DNA of 64,000 nt. It comes from Bufo bufo. Taxonomy: Eukaryota > Chordata > Amphibia > Anura > Bufonidae. The DNA lies in the NCBI RefSeq assembly GCF_905171765.1, contig NC_053392.1, forward strand, positions 396,146,119 to 396,210,118. Reading direction: 5' to 3'. The notes beneath the pieces were generated by a model. The model was given only the letters and a program-made list of their open reading frames with translations, did not search any database and had not been told where the DNA came from. The position numbers and the translations under genes are program-made. Of this stretch, positions 7,869 to 19,279 are shown one piece after another; position 1 is the stretch's first letter; the number at the start of each line of letters is the position of its first letter.

Positions 7869-9160
7869 TACTTTGTATAATTGATTATAATTATATTAAA
7901 AGAGATGGAAAGAACGACTGGATGTGTAAATGACATGTACAGATATAAAGACTACTTAGTATACAGTATTTTCCTATTACCAATACATGTAATCATTATA
8001 CTGATAGCAATCTGAAATATTAAGGACCCGGTCATATGCTGTATATGGACTCATTATTTCAGCTCACCTCTCTTCCTACGCTCTAATCTGTCTATGAGTT
8101 ATATAACATTGGAAAACATCTACAAAGATATTGTAAATGAGTGTTACCAGCCTTACTGAAGGACAATAAAGGGATTTGATTATGAATTTACCCCTGGATT
8201 TCTCCACAAGCTCATGTTCTATAGGAAGAACGATAAGCTGTATTCCCACTGCATCTTGCTAGGGGGCAGCTCCGTTCAGCAGTTAGCTTTAGTTGTTAAG
8301 CAGGGCCTCAGGAGGCAGAGAAGGGTGGATGCTGCTTGTGCTTGCAAGCTGTTTGCTGGCATTCCTGGGTCAACATTACATTCCATCATCCCACATTCAA
8401 TGGGACTTCATCCAGAAAACTTCCCTGGGGAAGTAATTGTCGGGTTTCTTAAACAGTAATGACTGGAAAAGCCGCAAAAGCATTCAGCTGAACTGTGTCT
8501 CTGTGCAGTAACATGGTCTGTGTCACAGTTACAGACAGTATGGCAAATGTTTGCTAAAAACCCATATAAAAACTTCCGGAGAAACTTTAATTTTAATGTC
8601 ATAGTATCATAAAAAAAAAACTTAGACCTCATGTCATATTCAGGATAGGTATCACATGGATACCAAATACAGTGCCCATAGCCTGGGCCTCATGTGTAAC
8701 ACTTTTAAATTGTGTCTGTCCCAGTCATACTTCATACAGCAGGTTTATTATTAAAAATGGGGTGGAACATGTGGTTCTGTTTTAGCATTTTTCATGTCGT
8801 GTAATAAAATGTGCTACGTTACTTTCCTGCACTGGGACATTTTGATGGTGTCACAGTCTTTTTAGATATCAAATAAAGTCATTCATTAGAACTAAAGGAT
8901 GGGAATTGGAATAGGCACATGCAAAGGACCATGGGTTAATATTAAGGTTGTGCAACGTATTTATTTTTATTTACAAAGCATGTAATAAATATAATAGGAC
9001 AGTAAATACATGTGTTGCAATCTGAAATGTGTAGACAGAAACAGAGCCCTATATAGCATATATTATTATACACTGGGGAAATATCCAGACATATAGAAAT
9101 ATGCCAATATATTAAAGTTACATTGAAAAAATTCACACAAAAAGTCACACAAAACACAAC
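7869..9160. other. No gene or recognised repeat
   Basis: AT-rich sequence with no motif I recognise. The longest open frame (8214-8459) has no domain, no codon pattern of a real gene and no flanking splice context that I can defend. Confidence 0.5.
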
Positions 9161-9310
9161 TTAAAGGGGATTTCTCATTAAAGGGAACCTGTCACCAGGA
9201 AATTGTAGTGCAATCTGCAGGCAGCATAGTATAAAGCAGGAGGCGCTGACCAGACTGATATACAGTTTTCTGGGAAAAGATTCTGTAAAATGTGTAATTT
9301 ATTCATATCA
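9161..9310. mobile_element. Ends of two TTAA-type MITEs
   Basis: TTAAAGGGGATTTCTCA (9161) is followed at once by TTAAAGGGAACCTGTCACC (9178). The second continues with GCAGGCAGCATAGTATAAAGC and is related to the copy at 45848 (GTAGACAGCATGTTATAGAGC). The other ends are missing, so both are truncated. Confidence 0.55.
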
Positions 9311-9520
9311 ACGTAGAAGAGTGGCAGCAGAAAAAGACCACATGGTCCATCTAGTCTGCCCTTATATTATTACTTATCTTAGGATAGACGTGTTTATCCC
9401 AGGCATGTTTAAATTCACTTACTTTTGATCTGACATCCGCATCTGCTGGTAGTTTGTTCCAAGCCTCAGCTATTCTTTCAGTGTAAAAATATTTCCTAAC
9501 ATTGGTTCTGATAGGAATAT
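9311..9520. repeat. Unclassified dispersed repeat fragment
   Basis: GACCACATGGTCCATCTAGTC with TTTATCCCAGGCATGTTTAA and GTTTGTTCCAAGCCTC downstream. I recall similar sequence scattered through frog and snake genomes, probably LINE-derived, but I cannot name the family without a search. Confidence 0.4.
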
Positions 9521-9534
9521 TCATATGCTGTATA

Positions 9535-9966
9535 CCTAGGCCCTTATATCACTATAAGGCCCTGGAAATAGGTTAGGACCAGAGACAACCCATTCTTCCC
9601 CAGATGGATGAATGGAAGTCTCTGTCTCAGGCCTAGATGCAAACAACAGGGAATATAACAAACACAAAACAATAAGAAAAGACAAGACTTATCTGAAAGT
9701 AGAAAACTGGCAACTCCAGAAGCACCACAGAGTACAACCGACCAGCTAGTTAGAAGGCAGGAAGAACATATATAAACCGCACCTCCGAGAGTGAGAAGCG
9801 GCTACTTATGGGAAAGGTAAATTACCAACAAGCAACACCTGAAGCAAGGGGTGTGGCATTCACCAAAACACAGACACAATAAGATCCACAGTGAACTTGT
9901 CAATTTAACCCACGAGTTGCCAGTCTCTCCGATCTCCTGGTACCTGCCACGGGAACGTCCGTGACA
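9535..9966 (-). mobile_element. Possible solo LTR or LTR fragment
   Basis: Read on the minus strand it starts TGTCACGGACG at 9966, the same TGTCACGG start as the solo LTR at 38521, and has a TATA-like GTTTATATATG about 190 bases in. I could not find a matching CA end with a target duplication, so the boundary near 9535 is only a guess. Confidence 0.35.
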
Positions 9967-10826
9967 GTTTGACTGGGGTTCCTTGGACCCAACCCCAATA
10001 TAATAATCAATAATGTATACTAGGTTTTAAATCAAAGAAATAAACTAAAGTGGCAAATGATTAGCTCCAAATGCAGCTCCAAATGGGTTTTCTTTGTTTG
10101 ACCTTTGGGGCTCACTATTATTATAGTATTTGAGCCTGCGCCCGCCAGTGGATCTTTTGGTACTCTGGTGGGCCAGTCCGACCCTATGTGCAGGGGCATA
10201 ATAACCTGAATAATACATTTAACACATGGATTTTCTTTATTTCTGTATTGTATACATTTTATAAATTCATAAAATTGATACAATGCTTTTCAAGAACCCA
10301 ATAATGGAACAAAAAAAATAAAAACTTCAGAAAACAAGACCGGAGCTATGTTAATAAGATATTACTGTCTAGCCCATATGGCCAAATTCTGGGTTCTGTC
10401 ATCTGATTTGGTTGGTATAAGCTCATTTGCATAATGTTTTCCCTTGGACCATTGCCTGACAAGTCTCCACAATGATGTGTCTCTTTGATGACAGACAGTA
10501 GCCCCCTGAGCTCCTTTTGGGCTTTACATTGTTACCCCTTCATAAAAGTTATTATTATGCCTGCATTAAAGATACTCGGAGCTTTGATCATTCTGTGTCT
10601 GTCCTATATGAATTTAAACTTTGATATGTGGCCTGAGACTAAGAAATAAGCAATTGCCAAAACTTGCCAAAGCAGATCTTTCATTATCTGTACCCCACAT
10701 TTCCAATTCCAATCCAATTTACTTCAAAAGTTTAGATCAGAGTTGCCAACCAGAATTTTTCTTTTTTCTAGACAATTTATCCCAAAATCACAGCCAAGGA
10801 CAGTCAACATTTTCTATGGACAAATT
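9967..10826. other. No gene or recognised repeat
   Basis: Non-coding sequence without a recognised motif. Small open frames at 10032-10283 and 10621-10836 show no domain. Confidence 0.45.
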
Positions 10827-11263
10827 GATGAATTAGATTCGCCACAAAACCAAATTTCCTCGTGCTTCACGGTAGCAAATTGATTTAACCTGAAATAGTT
10901 TAAAAAACAAAAACAATAATACTTACCTGAGCCATTTGCTTGCGATGGGCCGGCCAGCGCCATCTTGCTTAAAGATCTCAGGCAAAATCCTGTGCGTAGT
11001 GACGTATGACGTCACCACGCCGGACGGCATGATGACTTCATCCTGGGCCGCGCTAGATTTCGCGCCAGACCTTCAAGCAAGATGGTGGTGGCCAGCCCTT
11101 CACAAGCAAATGGATCAGGTAAGTATTATTGTTTTTTACACTATTTCAGGTTAAATCAATTCAATACCGCGAAGCACGAGGAAATTTGGCTTTGTGGCAA
11201 ATTAAATTTATCCTGAAATTTGGATCGAAGTCCCCTTTGTGGATTTCAATTCGCTCATGACTA
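10827..11263. mobile_element. hAT-like foldback element, left end truncated
   Basis: An inverted repeat: CGTGCTTCACGGTAGCAAA and CAAGATGGTGG arms flank a GC-rich centre (AGTGACGTATGACGTCACC). The left arm near 10850-10960 pairs with the right arm near 11085-11195. It is the same family as the ends of the element at 31009-37900 (shared GATGGGCCGGCC, CCATCTTGCTT, AAATCCTGTGC). Its right end CTCATGACTA stands directly against the 8-bp duplication CTTATAAG used by the next element. Confidence 0.7.
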
Positions 11264-11271
11264 CTTATAAG

Positions 11272-12261
11272 TAGTGATGGCCTTGCTGTTCGCCCGGCGG
11301 TTGGTTCGCGGCAAACTTTGCTCGTTCGCGATTTGCCGAACATGCGAACATATGGCGATATTCGCGCCCGCCATATTCTTTTACATTGTGAAGAACTTTG
11401 ACTCATGACACATCCATCAGGTGGTACAGGACAGCCAATTGAAAAGTTTCAGCACATGGACATACCCCCTACCTTATAAATAGACCCGATCTGACCCGAT
11501 CTGGCCGCCATTTTACATTCTGTCTTTTGTCAGTGTAGGGAAAGGTTGCTGTGTGGAGCAGGGACAGACTGTTAGGGACAAAAACGCTATCAAATAGGTC
11601 TACAAAAGTCCTTTTAAGAACTGGTATAGGTGTGCTATTGATAGGTGTGCAGTACAGAGGGGTGTAATACACTTATAATATACTTTCTAACATAGAAAGC
11701 ATATTATAGTGGATTTGTATTGTGCAGCAGTGGTGAGCGGTTCTGCAGCGATACTGCAGCCACACAGAGTGACAAACGCAATTAGTAAAAATAATTATAA
11801 CTGGTGTGATATACCAGTCGCCCCCCCCCCCAAAAAAAAACAGATAGAAGCGGGATGTTATATACCAATATCATACTTTCTATATAGTGCATTTGGGTAC
11901 AGAAGCATTTGTTTGCGGTTTTGCTGCGTTCCCTCTGCTACACACAGTGACAAACAGTATTGGAAAAAATTATTATAACTGGTGTGCGCATGCACATACG
12001 CAAAAATTATATTGCCGATATTTTGCATTGAAAAAAATAATGAATGGAGATCGCAAATTGGAATAATACATCTGGTATGTCACTGTCCATGTTGTGGGAC
12101 TATTTGTGCACTTCTAGTAATTATTTCTTGGCTGCAAATATGAGCTGAAGGTTTTTCAGGTTCGCCTGCCATTAAAATGAATGGGACCCACCGCAAACTT
12201 GCGGTTCGCGAACATTTGATCGCGTTCGCGAACCGTCCCGGCAGATGTTCGTCCATCACTA
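11272..12261. mobile_element. hAT-type non-autonomous element with perfect 8-bp TSD
   Basis: A 990-bp element starting TAGTGATGGCC and ending GTCCATCACTA, flanked by CTTATAAG at 11264-11271 and 12262-12269. The 8-bp duplication and TAG..CTA ends indicate hAT. The ends are rich in GTTCGCG words in inverted orientation (GGTTCGCGAACCG near 12220). The interior includes a TATA-like TTATAAATAG near 11475 and a C8-12/A9 homopolymer near 11820. No transposase is encoded. Confidence 0.85.
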
Positions 12262-12481
12262 CTTATAAGCTTTACCACCAAAATAATCTCACTCCCCGGA
12301 TATGCCTTTGGTAATACAGCACTATTTAGTCGGGAGATTGAAGACGGCTATGCAAATAGATTTGATGACACTGCCTGGGCCAATGGATCCTGGCCCTCTG
12401 ATGAAAACTCTGCAGTGGTATAATGCCAGAGACTTTCGTCGATCAAGATCCCACCTCTAGTCGGTTGATGGTCGATTTATT

Positions 12482-12530
12482 GTGGCATACCACTGAGGAA
12501 GGGGTTGGACCCCGAAACGCGTCTGGTGCT
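12482..12530 (+). ncRNA. Hammerhead-ribozyme-like core (type I)
   Basis: CTGAGGA at 12493-12499 fits the conserved CUGANGA box. It is followed by a stem GGGG/CCCC closed by TTGGA (12501-12513) and then GAAA at 12514-12517. A short stem TGG/CCA closed by CATA lies immediately 5' and could serve as stem I. A convincing 5' strand for stem III opposite CGCGTC is missing, so the copy is probably inactive or minimal. The arrangement matches ribozymes reported in Penelope-like retroelements. Confidence 0.5.
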
Positions 12531-12965
12531 ACACCCCATCTTTGTACTGAACGACCTAATATACCAATAAATCGACCATCAACCGACTAGAGGTGGGATC
12601 TTGATCGACGAAAGTCTCTGGCATTATACCACTGCAGAGTTTTCATCAGAGGGCCGGGATTCATTGGCCCAGGCAGTGTCATCAAATCTATTTGCAGAGC
12701 TGTCTTCAATCTCCCGACTAAATAGTGCTGTATTACCAAAGGCATATCCGGGGAGTGAGAACACCTCAAGGTTTTGATGAAAATTCGGCCGATTATAAGG
12801 TAAAGAAATATTTTAACTTGCAAGTTATTTAGTAGCGGGACGCCGCTACCCACGCTGCTTCGGCGGGACGCCGCTGTAGTCAATTGTGGGGCATCTGGTC
12901 TTGGTCTCGATAATAAGTGGCAAGCTTTATCGACATTCAGTGACTTTCTCGGGTTGTTCATAATC

Positions 12966-13081
12966 ATTGGTCCGAATATATGGTGTTTGATCAGAATATC
13001 GATCATTTGCTTCCAACATAACCATTGGACTGAATATATGGTGTTAGATCGGAATATCGATCATTTACTTCCAACATTACC
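12966..13081. repeat. Two tandem 58-bp units
   Basis: ATTGGTCCGAATATATGGTG at 12966 recurs as ATTGGACTGAATATATGGTG at 13024, exactly 58 bases later, with about 90% identity across the unit. It lies in the tail of the foldback retroposon. Confidence 0.85.
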
Positions 13082-13388
13082 GATTATTCTATACTAACAT
13101 TACTCCATATTTGATAGTCAATTGTATACTATATTGCTATTAGACATCTGTTACCCATTATAGTTTTAAGACTATAGCATAAATCCATTGTTTTATTTAT
13201 CTGTTTTAGTAACAATAAAATCTTAGGTTTGCTTTAAATACATGGTCGCGGTTTCTTTGAGTGCCCTGTTTATCTATATTATACGTTTTATTGTATTGAG
13301 TGAGTGGTCTCAATTTACAGGAGCACCTGGTGGTGTTCATTGCCCCTAGTGCGACATCTTAACTATTATTTATTTACCAAAATAATCT

Positions 13389-14026
13389 ACTCAAGTAAAA
13401 CCAGCCTCAAAAAAAATCACGGACACAGGAGGAAACTTATTTGGTTGTATATATATTGGTCACCCATTTTAAGCAGTCATACATACTTCACCCAAATATA
13501 AAGCTAGGAAGAACTAGCATTTTTGAGAAAATAGCTGGAAAATGCTTAGTGAATTGTTAGCCCCATACACCAGACATCGCTGTAGTGAGCGTATCAGTGA
13601 CATACTGTAAGCAATCTGGTGTATGTCGTGTGCTGTTGTCTCTGGTTACATGTCTGATGACTTATCCAGATTGTCCCATCTCTTCTGAATCTGCTAATCT
13701 CGCCACTAGAGCGCTGCATCTGAATGATGTGTCTCTGCTATTTATCTCTAGTATCGCTCATGCTGTTTATGATGATGCATTCCCAGCAAAGCTGACATTA
13801 CAGCCGACTGCTACTGCACCCCATGCTGATACACTGCGCCGCTCCGGACCTGTACAACTATTATCGCACTCATCAACCAGTAATAAATGAAAATGAAGCA
13901 AAGATTTGAAGCTATATTCCATAATATCATTTTAATAAAGAGCTGCTTGCTGATAACTGCTAGGATTGCACTGGTACACTGCCAGAAAGCTTAGAAGTTT
14001 GCAAAAGGAAGATTCTTCTGTGTGTG
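13389..14026. other. No recognised gene; one unexplained 101-codon ORF
   Basis: The open frame 13585-13890 (+) has mixed composition and no recognised motif. Without homologues I would not call it a gene. The rest shows nothing I recognise. Confidence 0.4.
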
Positions 14027-14385
14027 TGTGTACATCTATCATTCTATCTATATCTATTATCTATCTATCTATCTATCTATATATCTATCAGTATCTATTA
14101 TCTGTCTATCTATATATCTATCAGTATCTATTATCTATATCCATTTACTGTATCTATCTATCTTTCTATCTTATCTGTCTATCTATCTGTCTGTCTATCT
14201 ATCTGTCTGTCTGTCTATCTATCTATCGCATATCTAGCATCTATCTATGTATCTATCTATCTGTCTATCCTATCTGTCTATCTATCTGTCTGTCTGTCTA
14301 TCACATATCTAGCATATATCTATTCATCTATCTATTCTGTCTATCTTATCTGTCTATCTATCTATCCATCCATCTATGTTTTGCT
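14027..14385. repeat. CTAT/CTGT microsatellite
   Basis: About 350 bases of interrupted tetranucleotide repeats, mainly CTAT with CTGT blocks. It generates three overlapping Ile/Tyr/Leu/Ser-rich open frames, which are artefacts of the repeat. Confidence 0.97.
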
Positions 14386-14514
14386 GAATTTAAATTGAAT
14401 AGTTATCTAATGCATGATAAAATAATATCCGTTTGCTTCAGGTTTTAATTCATTCTTACATTTGGTTCCATTTTTAGGACCTAGAAGACAAAAAATGGTT
14501 CCAGACTCGACTTA

Positions 14515-14707
14515 GGCTGTGTTCACATCACCTTCTGCTTCGTTATAAGAAGAGAACAACAAAAATAATAAAAGCAACATTTCTTTCAAATGATGGAAAC
14601 CAACTGTGCCTGACAGACCCCACTGACTATAATAGGGCCCATCAGGTTTCCATCATGGAGCCCAGCATTTTACACAGATCTTCAACAGAGGCAATGTGAA
14701 CATAGCC
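14515..14707. mobile_element. Harbinger-type MITE, 193 bp
   Basis: Begins GGCTGTGTTCACATCACC and ends GGCAATGTGAACATAGCC. The flanks are TTA and TAA, a near match to the 3-bp TWA target of PIF/Harbinger elements. Non-coding. Confidence 0.65.
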
Positions 14708-14876
14708 TAACAGGATTTGAAGCTAATGGATATTGTGTATTTTGTATCTGTTTACATCCTACAAAATCAGTGGAATTGATCATTCTTACAGGATAGCCCT
14801 GTGCATGAAGCCTCTATGGCCTACTGGGGTAAAGTAAAAGCCTCACTTCTGTGCTAATACAGCTCTGGATTTACTG

Positions 14877-17210
14877 TTGGGATCAGTCCAAATGGTTTTA
14901 CTAAGACTTTCCAAAATTCTTTGGATAACTTTAGTAACTACTTGTATTCCCAATGTCCAAGTGGTATGGGATACCTTTAAGGCATATATGAGGGGAATGT
15001 TGGTCAGTAATATTGCGAACCTTAGAAAGGAGTACGGGAAAAAACAGAAAAATCTGGAAGAACTTGCATCAATAGCGACACAATCCTTTTATATGAATAA
15101 GACAGAGGAGAATAGAGAAAGTATGCAAATGGCCACACAAGTATACTCTAACTTTTTATTGGATAAGGCCCAACAGGGCCTCTTCTTCAAAGGGCAAAAA
15201 TATTTTACGGAGTCAGGGCGACCTGGTAAACTTTTGGCCAGAGTAATCTCAAGTCAACAATCCAAAAAATATATAGATAATGTCAGACTGATTAATGGTA
15301 AGATGGTTAGCGGGCAGGGTCCTGTAGAGAAGGCCTTTGTGGACTATTTTTTGGATTTGTATAAAGCTGATTTGAAGATCACAGATGATAAGATGGATGC
15401 TTATCTCGATGACATTTCTTTTCCAACTATTACTGAGGCGCAAAAGAAAGCACTGGAATTGGATGTCTCAATACAGGAACTTGAGGGAGCGATTAAATTA
15501 TGTTCGGCCAATTCCACCCCTGGCTCAGATGGACTCCCATATGAATTCTACAGTAAATATGGGGACTTTATTTTCCCCAGACTGCTGGAGGTCCTTTCTG
15601 AATCAGTGGAGGACGGGAAGTTACCAGATTCAATGTTGGAAGCCGTAATAACATTAATTCCAAAAAAAGGCAAAGATTCCGTAGATCTAGAATCATATAG
15701 ACCAATCTCACTGCTCAATGCAGATGTAAAGCTCTTTGCGAGGATTTTTGCCACAAGGCTTTCTGGGGTTATCTCCGCCATTGTCCATCCGGATCAGAAT
15801 GGCTTTATTCAAAACAAGGGCACACACCACAATCTTCATCGGCTCTTTGCTAATATTCAGGCCCCTGGGGGGACCGCTCGCTCCATCCTGTCACTAGATG
15901 CCTCTAAGGCCTTTGACAGGGTGGAGTGGTCCTTCCTCTGGAAGGTTCTGGCAAGGATGGGCTTTGGGGAAAGATTCATAGGCATTCTTAAGTTACTATA
16001 CAGATTCCCCAAGGCAAAATTGAGTCTCAATGGGATCCTGACAACTAGCTTTGATTTAAATAGAGGGACCCGTCAGGGCTGCCCATTATCCCCATTGTTA
16101 TTTGACATTTATATTGAACCTCTTGCGCTGGCCATTAGGCAGGATGATCAAGTTAAGGGATTTGGTACGCTAGGGGTGCAGGACCGTATTTCCTTATACG
16201 CGGATGATGTTCTTTTTTTTATAGACCATACGGAAACAACTCTCCCCAGAATTATTCAAATGGTTAAGTCATTTGGTGAGGTGTCCGGTTTTCTTATAAA
16301 CTGGTCTAAGACCAGTTTGATGCCAATAGACCCCCTGCCACAGAAAGAGGTTCTTGTGACGCAGTTGGATATCGTTGATTCTTTTCAGTATTTGGGTTTG
16401 ATTATTTCACCCAGGCTTCAAAATTTTTTACAACTTAATCTGATCCCCATGGTGACAAGGATTAGAGCCAAAATAGGGATCTGGTTGAGACTTCCCCTGT
16501 CTAGAGCTGACCGAGTTTCATTGGTCAAAATGGTGATTCTACCACAACTTCTTTATGTGCTTAGGAATACACCTATTTGGATACAAGACAAATACTTTAA
16601 ACTTATGGAAAGAATAATTAATGATTTAATATGGGGAAGAAAACGAGTGCGAATAAAGTTAGAACATTTGTATAAATCACTGGAGTGCGGGGGTTTAAAT
16701 CTCCCTTACTTTAAAGGTTATTTTATTGCTACTCAGTTATTGATGTGCTATGAATTAGAAAATAGTGCACTTCTAGGGAAAATAGTGGGTAGCCACGCTC
16801 ATAGCAATATATTCACTCTTCTGGAATCTGGGCTATTGAGGAGCTATGAGCAGGGCTATAGAGAGACTATAAAATTACTCCTTAAAGTGTGGGCTACTAC
16901 TAGGACATGGTTGAAGGTAAAGGGCTCACTTACATTCACGCCTCTTTGGCATAATCTGCACTTACAAAGGTTAGATGATATTGCAGCTGACACATTCTGG
17001 CAAAAAAATAAAATCTTGTATATTTCACAGGTAGTAAAGGATAGAGAGATTAAGTCATTTATAGAGATATCACATAATATAGAAAATGTTTCATGGTTTA
17101 GATATTTTCAACTGCGTTCAGCATTATCCAGTTTGGACGATAAATCGGTGTTGGATATAGATAGTTCATCTTTTTTGAACGATTGGGTAGGGGGACACTG
17201 CCTAGATTGA
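14877..17210 (+). pseudogene. LINE ORF2: reverse transcriptase part
   Basis: A 777-codon open frame that would nick-prime and copy LINE RNA. It starts inside the endonuclease-RT linker (VVWDTFKAYMRG, then LRKEYGKKQKNLEEL). The RT motifs follow in order: SANSTPGSDGLPYEFY near residue 220, IPKKGKDSVDLESYRPISLL, ILSLDASKAFDRVEW, GTRQGCPLSPLLF, and the active site YADD at residues 441-444 (16197-16208). The thumb region contains RIINDLIWGRKRVRIKL, shared with the copy at 41938-42912. The open frame ends within FLNDWVGG, and the protein continues in another frame from 17183, so one frameshift has occurred near 17185-17210, beside a GGGGG run. The first ~35 residues are poorly conserved and may not be coding. 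It lacks the endonuclease, so this copy cannot be autonomous. Confidence 0.88.
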
Positions 17211-17827
17211 AGATTTCAAATATATATAAGTTATTACTTAAGGCACGATTTAGTGATACACAATCACCAGGACAAAGAGCGTGGGAGATGGATTGTCCGA
17301 ATATACAAGTAGAAGGGTGGGAGAATATTTTTGGGAATTTAGGGTCACTATCCCAGAACTTTAACCATGTTCTAGTACATTTTAATATTTGTCATAGATT
17401 ATATGTTACCCCTTTATGGATGAATAAATGTGGGCTAAGAGACACCTCTAATTGCCCTAAATGTGATACTTCAGGTGCGGATTATCTTCATATGATCTGG
17501 ACCTGCCCAGAACTTATAAAATACTGGAATAGTATTAACAACTTTATCCGCTATAAATTAAAAATACGAATTCCTCTCGAACCACAAGTGTTTGTGCTTA
17601 ATGATTTCTCCAAAATAAATAACCATAAGTATCAAAAGATTTTCCTAGGTAGAATACTGATGTTGGCCAGAGTTTTGGTCAGTCGGACTTGGTTTGCTCG
17701 ATGTATTCCAGAGATGAATACATGGATAAACCTAATTAACAAGGTAAAAAATTATGAGAAAATTATGTACAAACAGAGGGAAGCTGAGGAGAAGTGGACT
17801 AAGATATGGGGCGGTTGGAGGATATGA
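17183..17827 (+). pseudogene. LINE ORF2 C-terminal domain, frameshifted
   Basis: This is the C-terminal continuation of the RT frame at 14877-17210, shifted by one frame. It contains the cysteine-rich motif CPKCDTSGADYLHMIWTCP, the CX2C..H..C arrangement seen at the ends of L1 and Tx1-type ORF2 proteins, then WFARCIPEMNTWINLINKV and a charged tail. The matching segment of the minus-strand copy reads CLKCLCPKAGY..LWSCP. The Met at 17187 is incidental; this part was not translated separately. Confidence 0.8.
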
Positions 17828-18045
17828 TCAGTTTGTATAATTGTTTCCTTTTTTTTTTTTTTTTCTTTTTTGTTTCGACGCACCACAGGTATGGGGGGGG
17901 GGGTGGGGGGATAAGGGGAAAGGAAAATGAAAAAAAACTCTTTTTTGTACTGTAATTATAACAATTCTGGAGTATCTATTCTTATGGCTCTATCTTGTGC
18001 CTTTCCTGTATTATTCCTACTATAAGTTTACAAATAAATATTCAA

Positions 18046-19276
18046 TTGGTAGAAGCAACAGTACTATCCTTGTCCATAATGCGGACATAATAGGACATGT
18101 TCTCTCCTTTTTGTGCCATAAATATCCATTATTTTTTGCCCTGTTTGAAAAAATGCATGTGTCAATATGTATGGATTATTTTTTATTTTTGGGGGAGGGG
18201 AATGTTTCCATTGTAGAGACCTACAGAGGAAGTGACACCAGAAGGGGATATATCCTTTTATGTTTAAAAACACATGACTTTCAAGAAAAGGCACGTACTA
18301 AAATATACCATTTTGAAAAAATGCAACAAAAACACCTCATAAAACACATATAAAGGCTAACCTAATTTCTGTGTGAAGAAAGCCTAAATCAGTCATCATA
18401 CATCTTCCTTTTAGCTTCTATCCTTACTGAGACCCTAGATCTATTCCATGTTTATGTATTGGCAAGTGTCAGAAAGGCAGAAGGTAATGCTTGGGCTCAC
18501 TGGTTTGGAACCACACATTGCTGTATGTAGGCTCCGGAGCTGCTGAAATGCCTAAGAACTTGGCAAATTATCCACCTTGAGTTCACAGTGCTTACACATC
18601 TGCGCTGTGCCCACAGTCTGATGACCTTCATTACATATTTGGCATATAGCACCTGGGTACATCCTGGGAAGTCAGCCCAGGGCAACTAACCTGATTGATG
18701 GAGAATTAGTAGAGCTCATTAAATCTATGGTGCTTTTTAAAGCATTCACACATATAGTGGAATTCCGAGCATGAAAATAATTAGAACACATTTCGAAAAG
18801 TTTGAAGAAAAAGGTCTATTTTTCAAGGCATATAAATGAATACATTGCAATATTGGTAGGAAGCAAGTTTTTATACCAGGCTGGCCATTAGCTAAACATG
18901 CCAGCCCACTCTGCAGGACATGACCGCTACACAATCCTATTGCCATATAACTTTATAACCACCTATTAACACCTCCTGCATTCATGAACACATCTCACTC
19001 TACAGTGGTGACCTGACGAATGCTTTCATCTGTGTCAGAGTTGGAACTACTATTGCTTGAATTAATATCAGCCATGTTAATTTGCCAATGTAAACCATGA
19101 TGATGCACCATTAGAGCAAGAAAAAGACAGAAGATAGCAGCATCTAAAAGTCCATATGCGGTGAAGGTATGCACATCCAAACTGGCTTGCTCCAGTTTGC
19201 CCAAATACATAACCGGTAGATAATAAGCAAATGATAATTAAATTCCCACAAAATTACGTATCTCTCTGCGTGTTAC
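18046..19276. other. No gene or recognised repeat
   Basis: Non-coding sequence. Open frames at 18064-18294, 18497-18685 and 18746-18946 show no motifs. Nothing here is supported. Confidence 0.45.
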
Positions 19277-19279
19277 TAA

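Larger units (their letters stand above)
12290..13375 (+). mobile_element. Penelope-like foldback retroposon with 13-bp TSD
   Basis: The 1,086-bp insertion is flanked by ACCAAAATAATCT at 12277-12289 and 13376-13388. It starts with a 190-bp arm (12290-12481) whose near-perfect inverted copy is 12567-12758. The 85-bp loop holds a hammerhead-like core, and a 615-bp tail follows, containing a 58-bp tandem duplication and ending GAGCACCTGGTGG. A ribozyme-like core next to inverted terminal segments, with a variable-length target duplication, is typical of Penelope-like elements. No RT is present, so it is a non-autonomous or 5'-truncated copy. The Penelope assignment is inferred. Confidence 0.6.
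14845..18045 (+). mobile_element. LINE of the L1/Tx1 group, 5'-truncated
   Basis: The element carries the RT-containing ORF2 but lacks the upstream endonuclease, as expected from 5' truncation. After the ORF come T-rich, G-rich and A-rich homopolymer runs (17850-17945) and AATAAATATTCAATTGG near 18030, which I take as the 3' end. The exact ends and target duplication are not resolved. A second copy of the same family lies at 40798-42912 on the other strand. Confidence 0.8.

Noticed and set aside
13966..14448. 160-codon ORF rich in Ile, Tyr, Leu and Ser, with two overlapping ORFs
   Set aside because: Translation of the CTAT/CTGT microsatellite; open in several frames for the same reason.
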